A stretch of DNA of 64,000 nt from Polaromonas sp. AER18D-145 (GCF_002379095.1 NZ_NBZV01000013.1:1-64000); one strand, 5' to 3'; positions 1 through 11,385 are shown, counted from the first letter of the stretch. Notes: generated by a model from the letters alone, not told the origin. A program made the numbers and translations.

Positions 1-2016
1 AGCGACACCTACGTGTTCCAGAGCGGTGACGGCCTGGACACCATCCTGGACAGCGATGGCAAAGGCAGCCTCCTCCATGATGGCGACACCCTGGCGGGCG
101 GTGCGCAATATGGCGACACCCGTGTTTACAAAAGCACCGACGGCAAACACCTGTATACCCTTGCCGGCGAGAGCACCCTCATCATCGATGGCCAGATTGT
201 GGTGCAGGGTTATGACAAGGCGCGTGCTGACTTGGGAATCACCTACAGTGACGCGCCTGTGGTGAACAATCCGGACACCAACAACGACATCAAAGGTGAT
301 CTCAAACCGAAGGACGCCAACCTTGCTCTGGAAGGTAACCAGTACGACAACGACTCTCTTGGCAATATTATTGTCGGAGCCGAAGTAGAGGCGGATCGGG
401 TTGACGTGCTAAGAGACAGTGGCGCGAATGATCACATCATCAGCGGTGGAGGAAATGACCGCATCTACGCGTTCCGCGGCGGTGACGACCTGATCGAAGC
501 GGGAACAGGACAAGATGAAGTCTATGGCGGGGCCGGCAACGATGTCATCATGGGTGGAGCCGACGGCGACATTCTCAGCGGCGAAGTCGGCAATGATCGT
601 ATTTACGCCGACAGCCAGATGACCGTAGCTGCCGCGATAGCGTCTGGCAACGCCTCGACCGGTAGCGGTCAAAGGGGCGATTGGCTGGCTGGTGGATCGG
701 GTGACGACACGCTGGTGGGAAGCACCGGCAACGACGTCTTGGCAGGCGGTGGCGGGCAAGATTTGCTTATAGGCGGGGCCGGCGATGACGAACTTCTAGG
801 CGACCACGACTGGGTCGCTCAGAGTTTCACGTGGACCGTCACCGATCTGCCGACGGTTAGGTGGTTCGAGCCAGTCACGGGAACGATATCTCCATCGGAC
901 AGTGGAGCCGACGTCATTTACGCTGGGCGAGGCAACGACCACGCCTGGGGCGGAAGCGGCAATGATGTCATTTTTGGTGAAGATGGCAACGACTCCCTCG
1001 TGGGCGATGAAGGTAACGACATCGTTATGGGTGGCGACGGAGAAGATAAGCTGTTCGGGAAGGTCGACAACGACTATCTGGATGGCGGCGCGGGCGCTGA
1101 CCAGATAAGCGGAGACGCTGGCGATGACATTCTGATCGGCGGCACTGGAAATGACACCTTGGAGGGTGGCGCTGGTCAAGACATTTACATCTTCAACAAG
1201 GGTGACGGCGTAGACACCATTGTTGACGCCAAATCAGAGAACAACATTTTTCGCTTTGGCGAAGGAGTTAATGCCAGCGACATTACCCTGCGCCTGGGCT
1301 CGCTGCTGCTCGACATGGGCAATGGCGACCAGGTGCACATAGACAACTTCAACCAGCACGATGTGTACAACAGTGTGGCGATCGACAGTTTCGAGTTTGC
1401 TGACGGATCCATCCTGAGCAGTAGTGCCTTGCTGGCTCGAGGTTTTGACATTCACGGAACCGAACAGAACGATACCCTTACCGGCACCAACATCACCGAC
1501 CGGATGCACGGTTTTGGCGGCGACGATCTTCTTTTTGGCGGCGCGGGAGCAGATACCCTATCCGGGGGTGATGGCGTTGACGAGTTGCAAGGCGAGGATG
1601 GCGATGATCTGCTGAACGGAGATGCCGGCGCTGATACTCTGTTTGGGGGTGCCGGCCGGGACAATCTTTCTGGCGAAGATGGTGCGGACTACCTGGACGG
1701 GGGGGAGATGACGATCTGCTATCGGGCGGAGCAGACGACGACAGTTTGTTTGGCGGCGCGGGGGCGGACTACCTACTGGGTGGAACCGGCAACGATTTTC
1801 TGGCGGGCGATATGGAAACGGACGCCTTTACAGCCCAAGGCGCAGACTTTCTGGACGGCGGCGACGGTAACGATGAGCTTCGCGGCGAGGGGGGCAACGA
1901 CACCCTCATGGGCGGCAAAGACAATGACTTGCTGTACGGCGACGCAGGCGATGACGATCTCTCCGGGGGAGACGGCGTTGACGAACTGCAAGGCGGTGAG
2001 GGCAATGACCTGCTGA
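1..2016 (+). CDS. Giant RTX calcium-binding protein, 5' part (open at left edge, frameshifted)
   Basis: The reading frame is already open at base 1, so the N-terminus lies outside the window. Up to about base 1700 it encodes tandem glycine/aspartate nonapeptides of the form GGxGxDxLx, which fold into calcium-loaded parallel beta-rolls outside the cell. Such proteins are exported by a type I secretion system and act as adhesins, S-layer proteins, enzymes or toxins. Residues from about nt 1190 to 1480 form a non-repeat segment resembling the haemolysin-type calcium-binding related domain. After the G-run at 1699-1705 the frame changes and the nonapeptide pattern continues in frame 3. The residues up to the stop at 2016 are Thr/Ala/Arg/Trp-rich and are not RTX, so they are out-of-frame sequence. 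Confidence in the RTX call is very high. The activity is unknown. Confidence 0.85.
   Translation, partial: SDTYVFQSGDGLDTILDSDGKGSLLHDGDTLAGGAQYGDTRVYKSTDGKHLYTLAGESTLIIDGQIVVQGYDKARADLGITYSDAPVVNNPDTNNDIKGDLKPKDANLALEGNQYDNDSLGNIIVGAEVEADRVDVLRDSGANDHIISGGGNDRIYAFRGGDDLIEAGTGQDEVYGGAGNDVIMGGADGDILSGEVGNDRIYADSQMTVAAAIASGNASTGSGQRGDWLAGGSGDDTLVGSTGNDVLAGGGGQDLLIGGAGDDELLGDHDWVAQSFTWTVTDLPTVRWFEPVTGTISPSDSGADVIYAGRGNDHAWGGSGNDVIFGEDGNDSLVGDEGNDIVMGGDGEDKLFGKVDNDYLDGGAGADQISGDAGDDILIGGTGNDTLEGGAGQDIYIFNKGDGVDTIVDAKSENNIFRFGEGVNASDITLRLGSLLLDMGNGDQVHIDNFNQHDVYNSVAIDSFEFADGSILSSSALLARGFDIHGTEQNDTLTGTNITDRMHGFGGDDLLFGGAGADTLSGGDGVDELQGEDGDDLLNGDAGADTLFGGAGRDNLSGEDGADYLDGGEMTICYRAEQTTTVCLAARGRTTYWVEPATIFWRAIWKRTPLQPKAQTFWTAATVTMSFAARGATTPSWAAKTMTCCTATQAMTISPGETALTNCKAVRAMTC
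1696..1712 (+). other. Frameshift site inside the RTX gene
   Basis: Frame 1 reads ...YLDGGE and then loses the repeat. Frame 3 continues [17 protein letters not shown] with no gap. Keeping strict nine-residue periodicity needs four missing bases here. A single missing G in the seven-G run would also restore the frame but leaves one eight-residue repeat. It could be a genuine mutation, a slippage site or a homopolymer sequencing error. The sequence alone cannot decide. Confidence 0.85.
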
Positions 2017-5000
2017 ATGGTGGTGCTGGCATCGATAACTTGTTTGGGGATGCAGGGCAAGATGAACTCCAGGGGAGCGAAGGCGCAGACCGGTTGAATG
2101 GCGGAGCGGGCAACGATGTCCTCATGGGTGGTGCTGACGGCGACTCGCTGTGGGGTGATGATGGCAATGATTTGCTGAACGGGGATGACGGCGATGACAC
2201 GCTGACCGGCGGCGCTGGAAATGACACGCTGACTGGTGGTAGTGGCTCAGACGGATTGTTCGGCGGTGAGAACGACGACAAGTATGTAATACGCACCAGC
2301 GACGCTGTCACAGGTCATATTGACATCATTAGCGATTCGCAGGGCGTCAATACGTTACGAATAGAAGGTGCCTCGCTTGCGGATATTCAGCTCAGTATTG
2401 CCCAAAGCGGTAGTACCGAACATTTGTTCATGACTTACGATGCCACGGGCGCGAAAGTGGCAATTCAAGACGGCCTGGCCGGCGGTGCCATCAAGTGGCT
2501 TGAAGTGGACGGTCAGACAATTGATTTTCTGGAGTTTATTGGAACCCGTCTGCAAAGCTGGATTTATGGCCGAACCGCTCAGGAAGGACGAATTTTGGCC
2601 GGGGGCGCTGATTCTGACTACCTCCAGATAGAGCACAACAACACACTGATTTCAGGCGGCAAGGGCGACGACGATATAGGCCTGTACAGCACCGGGAACA
2701 CGGTGTTGATCAGAGAAGGGGATGGTGTTGATCGAATCGACGGATCAGCCCCGACTGCCGGGGAAGCCAACTTGCTTGAATTTGGCACCGGCGTTGTGCT
2801 TAACGACATAGTGATTGAGCGTGGAATCCAGGGTGAAGTTCTGATCCGAACGGTTGATGGAACAACCGGCGCGCAGATTCGAGGAGGAATTACTGAAGTA
2901 AGGTTCCAGGACGGCGATCAATTGTTCGAATTGTCTGAACTGGTCCAGAGGGACCTCGCAGAGCGTGCAACTGAAGGCGACGATCTTGTAGTGGGGTCGG
3001 TGTTTGATGACGTTGTTCGAGGGGAAGCAGGTAATGACGTTCTCCTTGGCTATGAGGGCGATGACACCCTGATTGCGGATGGCGGCAATGACATCCTGAT
3101 TGGCGGAGAGGGCAACGACACCTACGTCATTACTCCCGGTGCTGGGAGTGTGACTTTGCTGGTTGGACTGGATCAAGGTGAAAGTGCGGCACAGGCCGGA
3201 GCGGACCGTATTGTTTTCCGCGGTACAAAATCCCAGTACACGTGGACGACCAGCCGTGTAGACAACTCCCTGGTCGTCACTGCGCATCTCACGGAATCTG
3301 GCTCCAGTTCAAGTGTGCGTCTGGAAGGGTATTTCGACTCAGGTGTGGGCGCCGCGGTGTGGTCTGCCGCCACAGTGGGATTTGAGGACGGCAGCGTGCT
3401 TTCGATTCATGAACTGCTGTTCTCGTTCACGCCAGCTACGGAAGGCGACGACATTATTTATGGTCACCCTGGTGCAGAGGTGATTGATGCCTTGGGTGGA
3501 AATGACAATGTCTTCGCCCTGGATGGCAACGACGTTGTTGACGGCGGTGACGGAGATGACATTGTTGACGGCAGTTACGGCGATGATCTGCTGCATGGCG
3601 GTCTGGGGCAAGACGTTCTGACGGGCGGTGTTGGAGCAGATGTATTGCACGGAGGGGATGGTGATGACCTGCTTGCCGGTGGCGGAGGCGACGACATTCT
3701 ATGGGGTGATGCGGGCAATGATTTCCTGATAGGCGAGTTGGGCAACGACACCTTGTACGGTGGCGCTGGCGTGGATAGCTTGCAAGGCGGAGAAGGGGAG
3801 GATCATCTGGACGGCGGAGAGGGGGACGACCTCCTGTTTGGAAATGATGGCGATGATGTGCTGCTCGGTGGCAGCGGGAACGATGTCTTGAATGGGGGGC
3901 TGGGGTCAGACACTTTGAATGGAGGCGAGGGGGACGACTTGTACGTGTTTGATAGTGATCCGCTTAGCGCCAGCCGCCTTGGCGAGGTAGATCGGATTAT
4001 CGACGAGCAGGGCGCAGATGTCATTCAGGTTCGGGGGGCGTCAGCGTCGGAGGTCAGAGTATTTTCTTTAGGCAATCAGGAATACAGTGTTTTGTGGGGC
4101 ACAGGTGGCGTCAAATTAAAAGGAGGGAGCGATGCACTGACGTGTTTTCAATTGGACATAGACGGCGTGCGCTCTTCGCTTGCAGACTACCTGGTTGCAC
4201 CCCCGACAGAAGAGCCGCCGACGACGCCTGCCCAGGCGAATGCCAACTTCATCGCCCGGCATGAATATCAGGCGCGCATGCAGATTGAATATGCCGGCAG
4301 TATTGGCGCTCTGGTATGGCGTTATGACTCGAGCGATACGATCGGATCGCTGATGGAAAAATTCAGCACTGACGAATTGAATACCGATGTGTCGCGATCG
4401 TCGTATACCGCTGGAAGCACGCCTTATTACTACACGGTCAGCGGCTACCGGGATCCGCAGGGCAACGTCTTCGCAACGAACTACTATACGCAGACGACGT
4501 ATAGCGAAACCAACACGCTGACAACAATCACACCAGGATACTCATACACCAGGCCTGACGGGTCAGTTGGACTAACAATGCCGACGTACGTCATTGTTAC
4601 CAACCCGATGGTGACGTCGGTGACATATGCCATACCAAACCTGACTGCGTTTACCGAACAGAGGATTGGCTACACCACCGGTTACACGTTCCATGCCGCA
4701 CCTACATCCGTAGACGCACAGCTAGGCTCTTCTGCCAATACGTTTACATTTTCTGCTGGGCTGGTCAATGGGGGCGACGGAGACGACCACATCTGGGCGA
4801 ATATGGCCTCTTTCGCGCGATGGACATACATGAATGAGAGGCCGGACGGCTATGGTGTGCACAGCTATTTCAGCGTGGATGGCGGTAGAAGCGTAGCTCT
4901 AACGGAGCGTAACAAAACCTTATTGACAGGACAAACTACCGCCAGCTGGATAAATGGTGGAGAGGGCAACGACACCATTGTCGGCTCAGAAGTGTCTGAT

Positions 5001-7874
5001 GTGATTTATGGCGGACCAGGCTTTAACTCTTTGGATGGAAGTACCGGTCCTGATCGCTACCTTGTTCTGGATCAGGGTGCAGAAAACCTAGGGTTCGACT
5101 ACATCGCGGATAACTCAGTGGCGCATCCGCTGGAAAATCGTTATTACGACTCTTATGGCGGTATACCTGAAGAAATTCTGCCGCCAGGCGCAGATATCGA
5201 CACGGTCGAGTTCGGCCCCGGCATCTTTCTGGAAGATCTTCAATTCAGCGTCAAAACCGCCGGAACCGATTCCGAGTATTTCCTGCCCAATGTTGGGAGT
5301 TATTGGGATCCACAACCCTATCTGGTGGTGGAGCGGGACGGCCGGAGACTGGTTTCAATCGAGCTGGCCAGCGACGGTACCTCCACTGAGCCGCCGGCCG
5401 ATCCGCTGGGTGCAGGCGTAGAAGTTCTGGAGTTCCAGGATGGGCAGAAGATTACTCTGGCGGAGGCCTTAGAGATTGCGCGGACCCAGGTGCCGCCCGC
5501 GGCCAATCGAATTACCGGAACAGCCGGTGACGACGTTTTGGTGGGGACGGTTAATCGGGATGTGATCGACGGTGCTGCTGGTGTGGACCGTATGACGGGC
5601 GGCGTAGGAGACGATACGTACTATGTTGACAACAGCGCAGACGTGGTGGTGGAGAAGGCAGGAGAAGGCACAGACACGGTGATCACCACGGTCAGTGACC
5701 GCCTGTCGGCGCATGTAGATAACCTGACGCTTGCTGGGGTGGACGCCATCAACGGGACCGGCAACAGCCTGAACAACGTGTTGACCGGCAACAGCGCCAA
5801 CAACACCCTGAACGGCGGCGCCGGTGCGGACACCATGCAAGGCGGCCTGGGCAACGACAGCTACTATGTCGACAACACCGGCGACCAGGTGATCGAAGAA
5901 GAAGGCCAGGGCACAGACCGAGTACTCGCATCCATCAGCTACACCCTCGGCGCCAACCTCGAAGACCTGCAACTCACAGGCACGGCTAACATTGACGCCA
6001 CCGGCAACGAAGGCGCTAACAAACTCACCGGCAACGCCGGCGCCAACACCCTGGTCGGCCTGGCCGGCGACGACCGCCTGCTGGGAGGTTTGGGCGCAGA
6101 CACCATGCTGGGCGGAGAAGGCGACGACCTGTACGAAGTCGACAACACGGTTGACGTGGTGACCGAACTTGGCGGCGAAGGCGTGGACACGGTAGAAGCC
6201 TCGGTGACCTACACCCTGGGCGCCAACGTCGAGAACCTCCTCCTGACCGGCACAGCCGTCGTCGGCGCCACCGGCAATGAGCTCAACAACCTCCTGCAAG
6301 GCAACCTTGTCGCCAACACCCTGACGGGCGGCGCCGGCAACGACACCTTGAACGGCATGAAAGGCCTGGACACCCTGATAGGCGGAGCCGGCAACGACAC
6401 CTACCTGTTCGAAGACGACTTCGACACCATCGTGGAAGAAACCAATGGAGGACGCGACACCCTCATCAGCCGAATCAGCGCAGCCACCCTGGCCGCCAAC
6501 GTCGAAGACGGCGTCCTGCTCGGCGCGGCTGTGGCCCTGACCGGCAACGAACTGTCCAACGTCCTGACCGGCAACAACGCTGCCAATACCCTGGACGGCG
6601 GTCTAGGGGCCGACGTCCTGATAGGCGGCAAAGGCAACGACCTGTATGTGGTTGATACCAAGGCCGACACCGTGGTCGAGAACGCGGCAGAAGGCAGCGA
6701 CACCATTGAATCGAGCGTCAACTACAGCCTGGGCAGCAACGTCGAGCACCTCACGCTGACCGGCACAGCCGAAGTCGGTATGGGTAATGAGCTGGCCAAC
6801 AAACTCACCGGCAACGCACAGTCCAACAAACTCTGGGGCGGCCTGGGCAAGGACAGCCTGGACGGCGGGCAAGGCGCCGACATCCTCATCGGTGGGTTGG
6901 GCCACGACAAATACTGGGTCGACTCCTCCGACGACCTGGTGGCAGAAAACGCACTGGAAGGCACCGACACCGTCTACGCCAGCGTCTCCTACGCGCTTGC
7001 AGACAACGTCGAATACCTCACCCTGACCGGCAGCGCCAACATCAACGCCGTCGGCAACGCCGGCAACAACCGCCTGGAAGGCAATACCGGCAACAACATC
7101 CTGTTCGGCGGACTGGGCAACGACACCTACGTGTGGGGCCGCGGCAGCGGCCAGGACATCATCGTCAACTTCGACGCCGGCAAACCCTCCGGCGACACTG
7201 TGCAGCTGGGTGCGGGCATTGCCGAGGCTGACCTGGGCCTTGCACGGCAGGGTAACGACCTGATTCTCAGCATCAACGGCACCAGCGACCAGCTGACGGT
7301 GGCCAACTACTTCCAGAACGCTGGCATAGGTGCCAACGCTCTGGAGAAGATACGCTTTGCCGACGGCACCAGCTGGAACCATGCGGCTGTGCTCAGCCGT
7401 ACCACGACGCAGGAAGGGGCTTTCAGCGCCCAGATGCTGCCACCCGAGGTGCTGGCCGGCAACCCGACCGCCCTGTTTGACGCCCCCGCGCCGGCGCAAA
7501 CCCAAACCAGCGATGCCGCCACAGCGCCGCAAAGCGTGGCCGAGTCGATTGCGGCGGCCAAAGAGCGCTTCGAGCAGGGCTTGCAGAACCTGACCTACAG
7601 CGTGGACGAGCAAGGTGGCCTGAGCCGCAGCGAGTTTGCCGAGCGCCGGGCCTTGCCGCTGCTGTGGAACCTGCAGGATGCCTTGCTGGACCTGCAGCTG
7701 GCGAAGAACCCGGACGGGCGCTTCACGGCGGACATCTCTATGGACAGCCGGGCCACGCGTGACCTGGGCCTGGGCATTGCGATGCTGGGCGGGGTCAACG
7801 GCATGGCTGGCAGGCTGGACCAGGTGGCCAGGCCTCAGGAGATTCTGCAGTTTGACCTGGCGCAGATGCAGTAG
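1746..7874 (+). CDS. Giant RTX calcium-binding protein, 3' part with C-terminal secretion region
   Basis: This is the continuation of the RTX protein. The frame is open from about 1701; the first possible starts are TTG 1746 and ATG 1812, but it is probably not an independent gene. In order it has nonapeptide RTX blocks (to ~2290), spacer domains, RTX (~2990-3120 and 3440-3950), a Tyr/Thr-rich non-RTX insert (~4200-4740) and RTX (~4760-5040). Then come six copies of a longer 80-90-residue repeat (GNDxYxVDN...GTDTV...[14 protein letters not shown]; ~5590-7090), a haemolysin-type related domain (~7140-7390, [11 protein letters not shown]) and an Ala/Gln-rich tail. Type I substrates carry an uncleaved C-terminal signal, and the last ~150 residues fit that role. 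With the 5' part the protein exceeds 2600 residues. Codon and GC usage become more host-like after about 5.7 kb. No transporter genes are nearby. Confidence 0.85.
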   Translation: MFGGAGADYLLGGTGNDFLAGDMETDAFTAQGADFLDGGDGNDELRGEGGNDTLMGGKDNDLLYGDAGDDDLSGGDGVDELQGGEGNDLLNGGAGIDNLFGDAGQDELQGSEGADRLNGGAGNDVLMGGADGDSLWGDDGNDLLNGDDGDDTLTGGAGNDTLTGGSGSDGLFGGENDDKYVIRTSDAVTGHIDIISDSQGVNTLRIEGASLADIQLSIAQSGSTEHLFMTYDATGAKVAIQDGLAGGAIKWLEVDGQTIDFLEFIGTRLQSWIYGRTAQEGRILAGGADSDYLQIEHNNTLISGGKGDDDIGLYSTGNTVLIREGDGVDRIDGSAPTAGEANLLEFGTGVVLNDIVIERGIQGEVLIRTVDGTTGAQIRGGITEVRFQDGDQLFELSELVQRDLAERATEGDDLVVGSVFDDVVRGEAGNDVLLGYEGDDTLIADGGNDILIGGEGNDTYVITPGAGSVTLLVGLDQGESAAQAGADRIVFRGTKSQYTWTTSRVDNSLVVTAHLTESGSSSSVRLEGYFDSGVGAAVWSAATVGFEDGSVLSIHELLFSFTPATEGDDIIYGHPGAEVIDALGGNDNVFALDGNDVVDGGDGDDIVDGSYGDDLLHGGLGQDVLTGGVGADVLHGGDGDDLLAGGGGDDILWGDAGNDFLIGELGNDTLYGGAGVDSLQGGEGEDHLDGGEGDDLLFGNDGDDVLLGGSGNDVLNGGLGSDTLNGGEGDDLYVFDSDPLSASRLGEVDRIIDEQGADVIQVRGASASEVRVFSLGNQEYSVLWGTGGVKLKGGSDALTCFQLDIDGVRSSLADYLVAPPTEEPPTTPAQANANFIARHEYQARMQIEYAGSIGALVWRYDSSDTIGSLMEKFSTDELNTDVSRSSYTAGSTPYYYTVSGYRDPQGNVFATNYYTQTTYSETNTLTTITPGYSYTRPDGSVGLTMPTYVIVTNPMVTSVTYAIPNLTAFTEQRIGYTTGYTFHAAPTSVDAQLGSSANTFTFSAGLVNGGDGDDHIWANMASFARWTYMNERPDGYGVHSYFSVDGGRSVALTERNKTLLTGQTTASWINGGEGNDTIVGSEVSDVIYGGPGFNSLDGSTGPDRYLVLDQGAENLGFDYIADNSVAHPLENRYYDSYGGIPEEILPPGADIDTVEFGPGIFLEDLQFSVKTAGTDSEYFLPNVGSYWDPQPYLVVERDGRRLVSIELASDGTSTEPPADPLGAGVEVLEFQDGQKITLAEALEIARTQVPPAANRITGTAGDDVLVGTVNRDVIDGAAGVDRMTGGVGDDTYYVDNSADVVVEKAGEGTDTVITTVSDRLSAHVDNLTLAGVDAINGTGNSLNNVLTGNSANNTLNGGAGADTMQGGLGNDSYYVDNTGDQVIEEEGQGTDRVLASISYTLGANLEDLQLTGTANIDATGNEGANKLTGNAGANTLVGLAGDDRLLGGLGADTMLGGEGDDLYEVDNTVDVVTELGGEGVDTVEASVTYTLGANVENLLLTGTAVVGATGNELNNLLQGNLVANTLTGGAGNDTLNGMKGLDTLIGGAGNDTYLFEDDFDTIVEETNGGRDTLISRISAATLAANVEDGVLLGAAVALTGNELSNVLTGNNAANTLDGGLGADVLIGGKGNDLYVVDTKADTVVENAAEGSDTIESSVNYSLGSNVEHLTLTGTAEVGMGNELANKLTGNAQSNKLWGGLGKDSLDGGQGADILIGGLGHDKYWVDSSDDLVAENALEGTDTVYASVSYALADNVEYLTLTGSANINAVGNAGNNRLEGNTGNNILFGGLGNDTYVWGRGSGQDIIVNFDAGKPSGDTVQLGAGIAEADLGLARQGNDLILSINGTSDQLTVANYFQNAGIGANALEKIRFADGTSWNHAAVLSRTTTQEGAFSAQMLPPEVLAGNPTALFDAPAPAQTQTSDAATAPQSVAESIAAAKERFEQGLQNLTYSVDEQGGLSRSEFAERRALPLLWNLQDALLDLQLAKNPDGRFTADISMDSRATRDLGLGIAMLGGVNGMAGRLDQVARPQEILQFDLAQMQ
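5590..7090 (+). repeat. Six tandem ~250-270-bp coding repeats in the RTX gene
   Basis: Six degenerate units encode a D/S-x-Y-x-VDN-like motif, a GTDTV motif, a Y(T/S)L(G/A)xNVE segment, LTG and an NxLTGNxxxN segment before the next GGxGxD stretch. The unit starts lie near 5610, 5860, 6130, 6400, 6645 and 6910. The fourth has a degenerate motif (YLFEDDF). This is the long repeat type found in many proteobacterial RTX proteins. The units are plausible substrates for recombination. Confidence 0.8.
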
Positions 7875-7912
7875 GGAATAGGGCAATCTGGCGGCACTCC
7901 AAGAAAGCACGC

Positions 7913-9142
7913 GTGACCAAGACTGTTCTGATTATTTGGGAGCACGGTGGCAATCTGGGACATCTTTCCAGATTGCTCCCGATTGCAATTGCCTTACGAG
8001 ATGCGCAATGGAAAGTGATTTTTGCAGTTGCTGATAAAGTCTCTGCACAGCGATTTCTGGCTCCTGCGGGCTTCAACTGCATCAAGCTGCCTCGAATCGC
8101 ACCAAAAGTGGCAGCAGCGATATCAGGCCCCCTCAACCACGCTGAGATACTGCTTCGTATGGGCTTTGAAAGAGTAGACCAAGTTCGATCTGTGCTGGAT
8201 CGCTGGTACGCCCTGTTTGACGACATCAAACCCACAGCGGTGCTCGTGGATGCCTCACCTGTGGCGCTGTATGCGGCCCGCAGCGCAGGTATTCCGACCG
8301 TGGTGATCGGACATGGATTTGAAATCCCACCAGAGCAGGCACCGCGACCCTGCTTTATGCCATGGGTTGAAAACTCTGTAGCGAGGGCCGAGGAGCTTGA
8401 ACTTCGTCTGGAGAGAGCGCTGGAAGAGCTGGCAAAAACCATACCGGCGCGCCTTCGCAAAAATGCCCCCAAGTCAATGAATGATCTTTTTAGTTCTGAC
8501 AGCATAGCTTTGTGCGCGTGGTCGGAATTGGATCATTTCGATCGACCGGCCGGAGTTCGTGACGCTTCTGATGTCTACTTCGGACCGATTTGGTCAGAAT
8601 CGCCGGGAGGAGAGCTTTTGAGCTGGCCAGATGGAGACGGACCGAAAGTACTGTGTTACCTCAACTTGCGGGATAAACGGTATGACCTGACCTGGCAGGC
8701 GCTCAAACTTCAGGGGGCAAACGTGCTGGTGATTTCACCTTCAGGCCTACCCAGGGCCTGTGAAGCCGCACGCGGATGGGGCATCAGAGTTGTCGAGCAT
8801 CCGGTGCAGCTGGATCCGCTCATACGAGATAGCGCAGCCATTGTGGGGAACGGAGGCATGGGCCTGACAAGCATGTCGCTGCAGGCTGGTAAGCGGATAC
8901 TGCTGCTCCCTGAGCATATGGAGCAGGCCATCCTGGCCTACCGCTTGAGTAAACAGGGGTTGGCCCTGGCGACCATACGGAACAAGATAAAAACTGTAGT
9001 CGCCGAAAAAGTTGATCAACTTCTGAGCGGTGAAATTTCTGCCGAACGCATTAAGAATTTTTCCTTGAGACACGGTGACTATCGACCCGGAGTGGCTGTA
9101 CAAAAGACAGTCGCCACACTCTCGAAATTAGGACCACGCTGA
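7913..9142 (+). CDS. GT-B fold glycosyltransferase (UDP-glycosyltransferase/MurG-like)
   Basis: 409 residues from a GTG start 38 bases after the RTX stop. The N-terminus has a Rossmann start followed by GGNLGHLSRLLPIA, the acceptor-side glycine/histidine loop of GT1/GT28 enzymes. The C-terminal donor domain has GNGGMGLTSMSLQAGK and LLLPEHMEQAILAYRL, matching the family's GGxGT...PxxxDQxxNA motif, although the usual Asp-Gln is Glu-Gln here. There is no signal peptide or membrane segment, so it is cytoplasmic. The sugar and acceptor cannot be read from sequence. Position suggests co-transcription with the RTX gene, and glycosylation of the RTX protein or of an envelope polymer is inference. GC content is visibly lower than in the downstream genes, which suggests transfer together with the 5' RTX region. 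Confidence 0.8.
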   Translation: MTKTVLIIWEHGGNLGHLSRLLPIAIALRDAQWKVIFAVADKVSAQRFLAPAGFNCIKLPRIAPKVAAAISGPLNHAEILLRMGFERVDQVRSVLDRWYALFDDIKPTAVLVDASPVALYAARSAGIPTVVIGHGFEIPPEQAPRPCFMPWVENSVARAEELELRLERALEELAKTIPARLRKNAPKSMNDLFSSDSIALCAWSELDHFDRPAGVRDASDVYFGPIWSESPGGELLSWPDGDGPKVLCYLNLRDKRYDLTWQALKLQGANVLVISPSGLPRACEAARGWGIRVVEHPVQLDPLIRDSAAIVGNGGMGLTSMSLQAGKRILLLPEHMEQAILAYRLSKQGLALATIRNKIKTVVAEKVDQLLSGEISAERIKNFSLRHGDYRPGVAVQKTVATLSKLGPR

Positions 9143-9373
9143 GTAAGCCCCGTCAAAGAGTCCAATCTGGCTCACGACGGAGCGATGTGGCTTCAGCAGG
9201 GGCCGAACGCACTTTCATGCAGCGCCGTTGGTCTGTTTTTCGGGCCTTTCGGCGCATTTGCAGCCCTCATAGCCGAATTTACTAATCGGCCAAAAGTGAA
9301 GCCATAGACATATTGTCCAGAACGGCAAGCTACTGTGCGCCGTGCAGGACTCAACGAACAGTAAACTGCAGCC
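9143..9373. other. Intergenic region upstream of the histidine kinase
   Basis: 231 bases of mixed composition between the glycosyltransferase stop and the kinase start. No convincing ORF, terminator hairpin or repeat was found. The AT-richer part at about 9270-9370 probably holds the kinase promoter, but I could not fix -35/-10 boxes. Confidence 0.4.
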
Positions 9374-10795
9374 ATGGATTCAGCCGCCCTGCCTTTGCCC
9401 GGTGACAGCCGTCATGTCGTGGCAGACATCGCCGCACGTGATGACTGGGTGGAGGCCAAGCTGACGCGCAACTTCATGCGCAATGCGCGGCCGGCGCTCA
9501 ATTCAGCCGCGCTGGTGATTCCCGTCATCGTCCTTGTCCTCTACAACAACGTCAACCATTTCGCATTGCTGAGCTGGACGCTGGCTGCCGTGCTTCTCAT
9601 GGTGATGCGCTACCGGGTGGTCCGGATCTACCAGCGGGACTATGCCGGCTCCGGCATCGTCCAGCAGCGGGCCTTCATTGCACGGTATGGCTGGACCTGG
9701 ACCCTGGGGGCCGTGGTCTGGGGCTCGTCGATGTTTCTGTACTTTCGCAAGGCGCCGGTTTTCGACCAGTTCATCTGCCTGATTGTGCTGGTGGGCATGG
9801 CGGGTTTTGCGGTGGGTGCGTTTGCGGCGTGCCTGCGCTGCTTTCTCGGGTACATCAACGGGCTGGCTTACACCATCCTGGCCGCGATGGCCTGGAGCGT
9901 GGCGATAGAACGGCCTTTCCCCGGCACCGTCACCACTTATGCGCTGGTGTTGCTGGTGCTGATTTACTGGTCGGCGGTCCGCATGGCCGGGCAACGCCTG
10001 AACCGCGTGCAGCGCTCCAACCTGGAGCTGCAGTTTGCCAACGCGCAACTGATCGCCTCGCTGACCGAAAAGACACGCGTGGCGCTGGAGGCGGTCGAAG
10101 CCAAGAACCGGTTTATTGCAAGTGCGGCCCATGATTTGCGCCAGCCTGTGCACGCTCTCAGCCTGTATGCCGACTGGTTGCGTGCCGAGCCGGAACTGGT
10201 GCTGCAGATCACGCCGAAAATTGTGCAGTCCACGCAGGCCGTCAATGAGCTTTTCAATTCGCTGTTTGATCTGGCCAGGCTCGATGCCAGTGTGGTGGAA
10301 GTGAACTGGCAGCGGGTGGACTTGCCGTCGCTGGTCGGGGAGCTGGAGTTGCAGTACGCTCCGTTGGCGAAAGAGAAGGGGCTGGACCTGCGCACCCATG
10401 TGCTTGCAGGGGCGGTGCGCTCCGACCCGGTGCTGCTCAAGCGGCTGCTCGGCAACCTGCTGTCCAATGCGATCCGCCATACCGAACAGGGCGGCGTGTT
10501 GCTGGCGGTCCGTCCGGGCGAGGACGGCTGGCGGATGGAGGTGTGGGACACCGGCGTCGGCATTGCGCCGGAGCACCAGCAGGCGATTTTTCAGGAGTTT
10601 TACCGCGTGGCCAGGCACAACGGCACCGAGGAAGGCTTCGGGCTGGGTCTGGCCATCGTCAGGCGGCTGTGTGAGGCTCTGAACCATCGCCTGAGCATGA
10701 AGTCAAACCCCGGGCAGGGGACGGTGTTCCGGCTGGACATGGAGGCCTTTGACGACGGGGAGCTCGCCCGCGGGCGACCATACAGCCACCACTGA
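9374..10795 (+). CDS. Membrane sensor histidine kinase
   Basis: 473 residues. Residues ~40-200 contain about six hydrophobic segments and no large periplasmic domain. A short linker helix follows (~205-245), then a HisKA domain with the motif AAHDLRQPVHALSLYADWL and phospho-acceptor His253. The HATPase domain has an N-box (NLLSNAIRHTEQGG), a G1 box (WDTGVGIAP) and a G2 box (EGFGLGLAIVRRL), all intact. The HDLRQPxHAL variant is typical of a large proteobacterial kinase family whose partners are often NarL-type regulators. Such a regulator is encoded convergently, its stop 5 bases away. The signal is unknown. It may respond to membrane or redox state because sensing must occur in or at the membrane. 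Confidence 0.92.
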   Translation: MDSAALPLPGDSRHVVADIAARDDWVEAKLTRNFMRNARPALNSAALVIPVIVLVLYNNVNHFALLSWTLAAVLLMVMRYRVVRIYQRDYAGSGIVQQRAFIARYGWTWTLGAVVWGSSMFLYFRKAPVFDQFICLIVLVGMAGFAVGAFAACLRCFLGYINGLAYTILAAMAWSVAIERPFPGTVTTYALVLLVLIYWSAVRMAGQRLNRVQRSNLELQFANAQLIASLTEKTRVALEAVEAKNRFIASAAHDLRQPVHALSLYADWLRAEPELVLQITPKIVQSTQAVNELFNSLFDLARLDASVVEVNWQRVDLPSLVGELELQYAPLAKEKGLDLRTHVLAGAVRSDPVLLKRLLGNLLSNAIRHTEQGGVLLAVRPGEDGWRMEVWDTGVGIAPEHQQAIFQEFYRVARHNGTEEGFGLGLAIVRRLCEALNHRLSMKSNPGQGTVFRLDMEAFDDGELARGRPYSHH

Positions 10796-10800
10796 AGAGG

Positions 10801-11385
10801 CTAGAGCAGGCCTTGGGTACGGGCCAGATGGCTGGCCTGTGATCGGCTTTTGACATTGAGCCTGCGAAACAGGCGCCACAGATGCACTTTCACGGTGTGT
10901 TCGCTGATCTGCAATTCGGCGGCAATGTCACGGTTGCTCATGCCTTTGTCCAGCATCACCAGCAATTGCTTCTGGCGTTTGGACAGCTTCTCGGGTTCCG
11001 TGTTGGCCTCCGGATCGGCACTGTCATCCAGAAAGGTTTTCAGGACCTTGGCTATCTCGGTCGCACCGACGGATTTTTCGATATACACATCGGCGCCGGC
11101 TTCCAGCGAGAGATCCTGGTAGTCCTGTGCGGGGGCAGCTGACAACACCACGATAGGCACCTCGGGAAACTGCTGGCGCAGCTCCCGCACCCCCGATACG
11201 CCATGGGTATCCGGCAGCTTGAGGTCGAGGCAGATGATGTCCGGGATGCCATGCTGTTCCACGGCCGGGCCAATGGCCGCCAGCCTGTCGAGCTCGATGA
11301 CGGACGCTTTTGCATGCAGGCGGCGAATAAGCATCACCACGGCTTCCCGCATGAGAGGGTGGTCATCGATGACAAAAATACGCAT
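10801..11385 (-). CDS. NarL/LuxR-family two-component response regulator
   Basis: 194 residues. The receiver domain (1-~120) has the acidic pair Asp7-Asp8, phospho-acceptor Asp54 in CLDLKLPD, a switch Ser in VLSAAPA and Lys104 in YIEKSVGA. After an acidic linker (DDSADPEANTEPEK), a LuxR-type helix-turn-helix follows: LSKRQKQLLVMLDKGMSNRDIA, then ISEHTVKVHLWRLFRRL. It is convergent with the adjacent histidine kinase, which is probably its partner. Tail-to-tail pairing is less common than an operon and implies separate promoters. About 200 bases upstream are AT-rich and contain TTGACA at about 11452-11457 on this strand, without an obvious -10. Confidence 0.92.
   Translation of the reverse strand: MRIFVIDDHPLMREAVVMLIRRLHAKASVIELDRLAAIGPAVEQHGIPDIICLDLKLPDTHGVSGVRELRQQFPEVPIVVLSAAPAQDYQDLSLEAGADVYIEKSVGATEIAKVLKTFLDDSADPEANTEPEKLSKRQKQLLVMLDKGMSNRDIAAELQISEHTVKVHLWRLFRRLNVKSRSQASHLARTQGLL

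Noticed and set aside
6603-7910. 435-codon frame antisense to the RTX gene
   Set aside because: It is the complement of repetitive RTX codons. It has no domain or ribosome-binding site.
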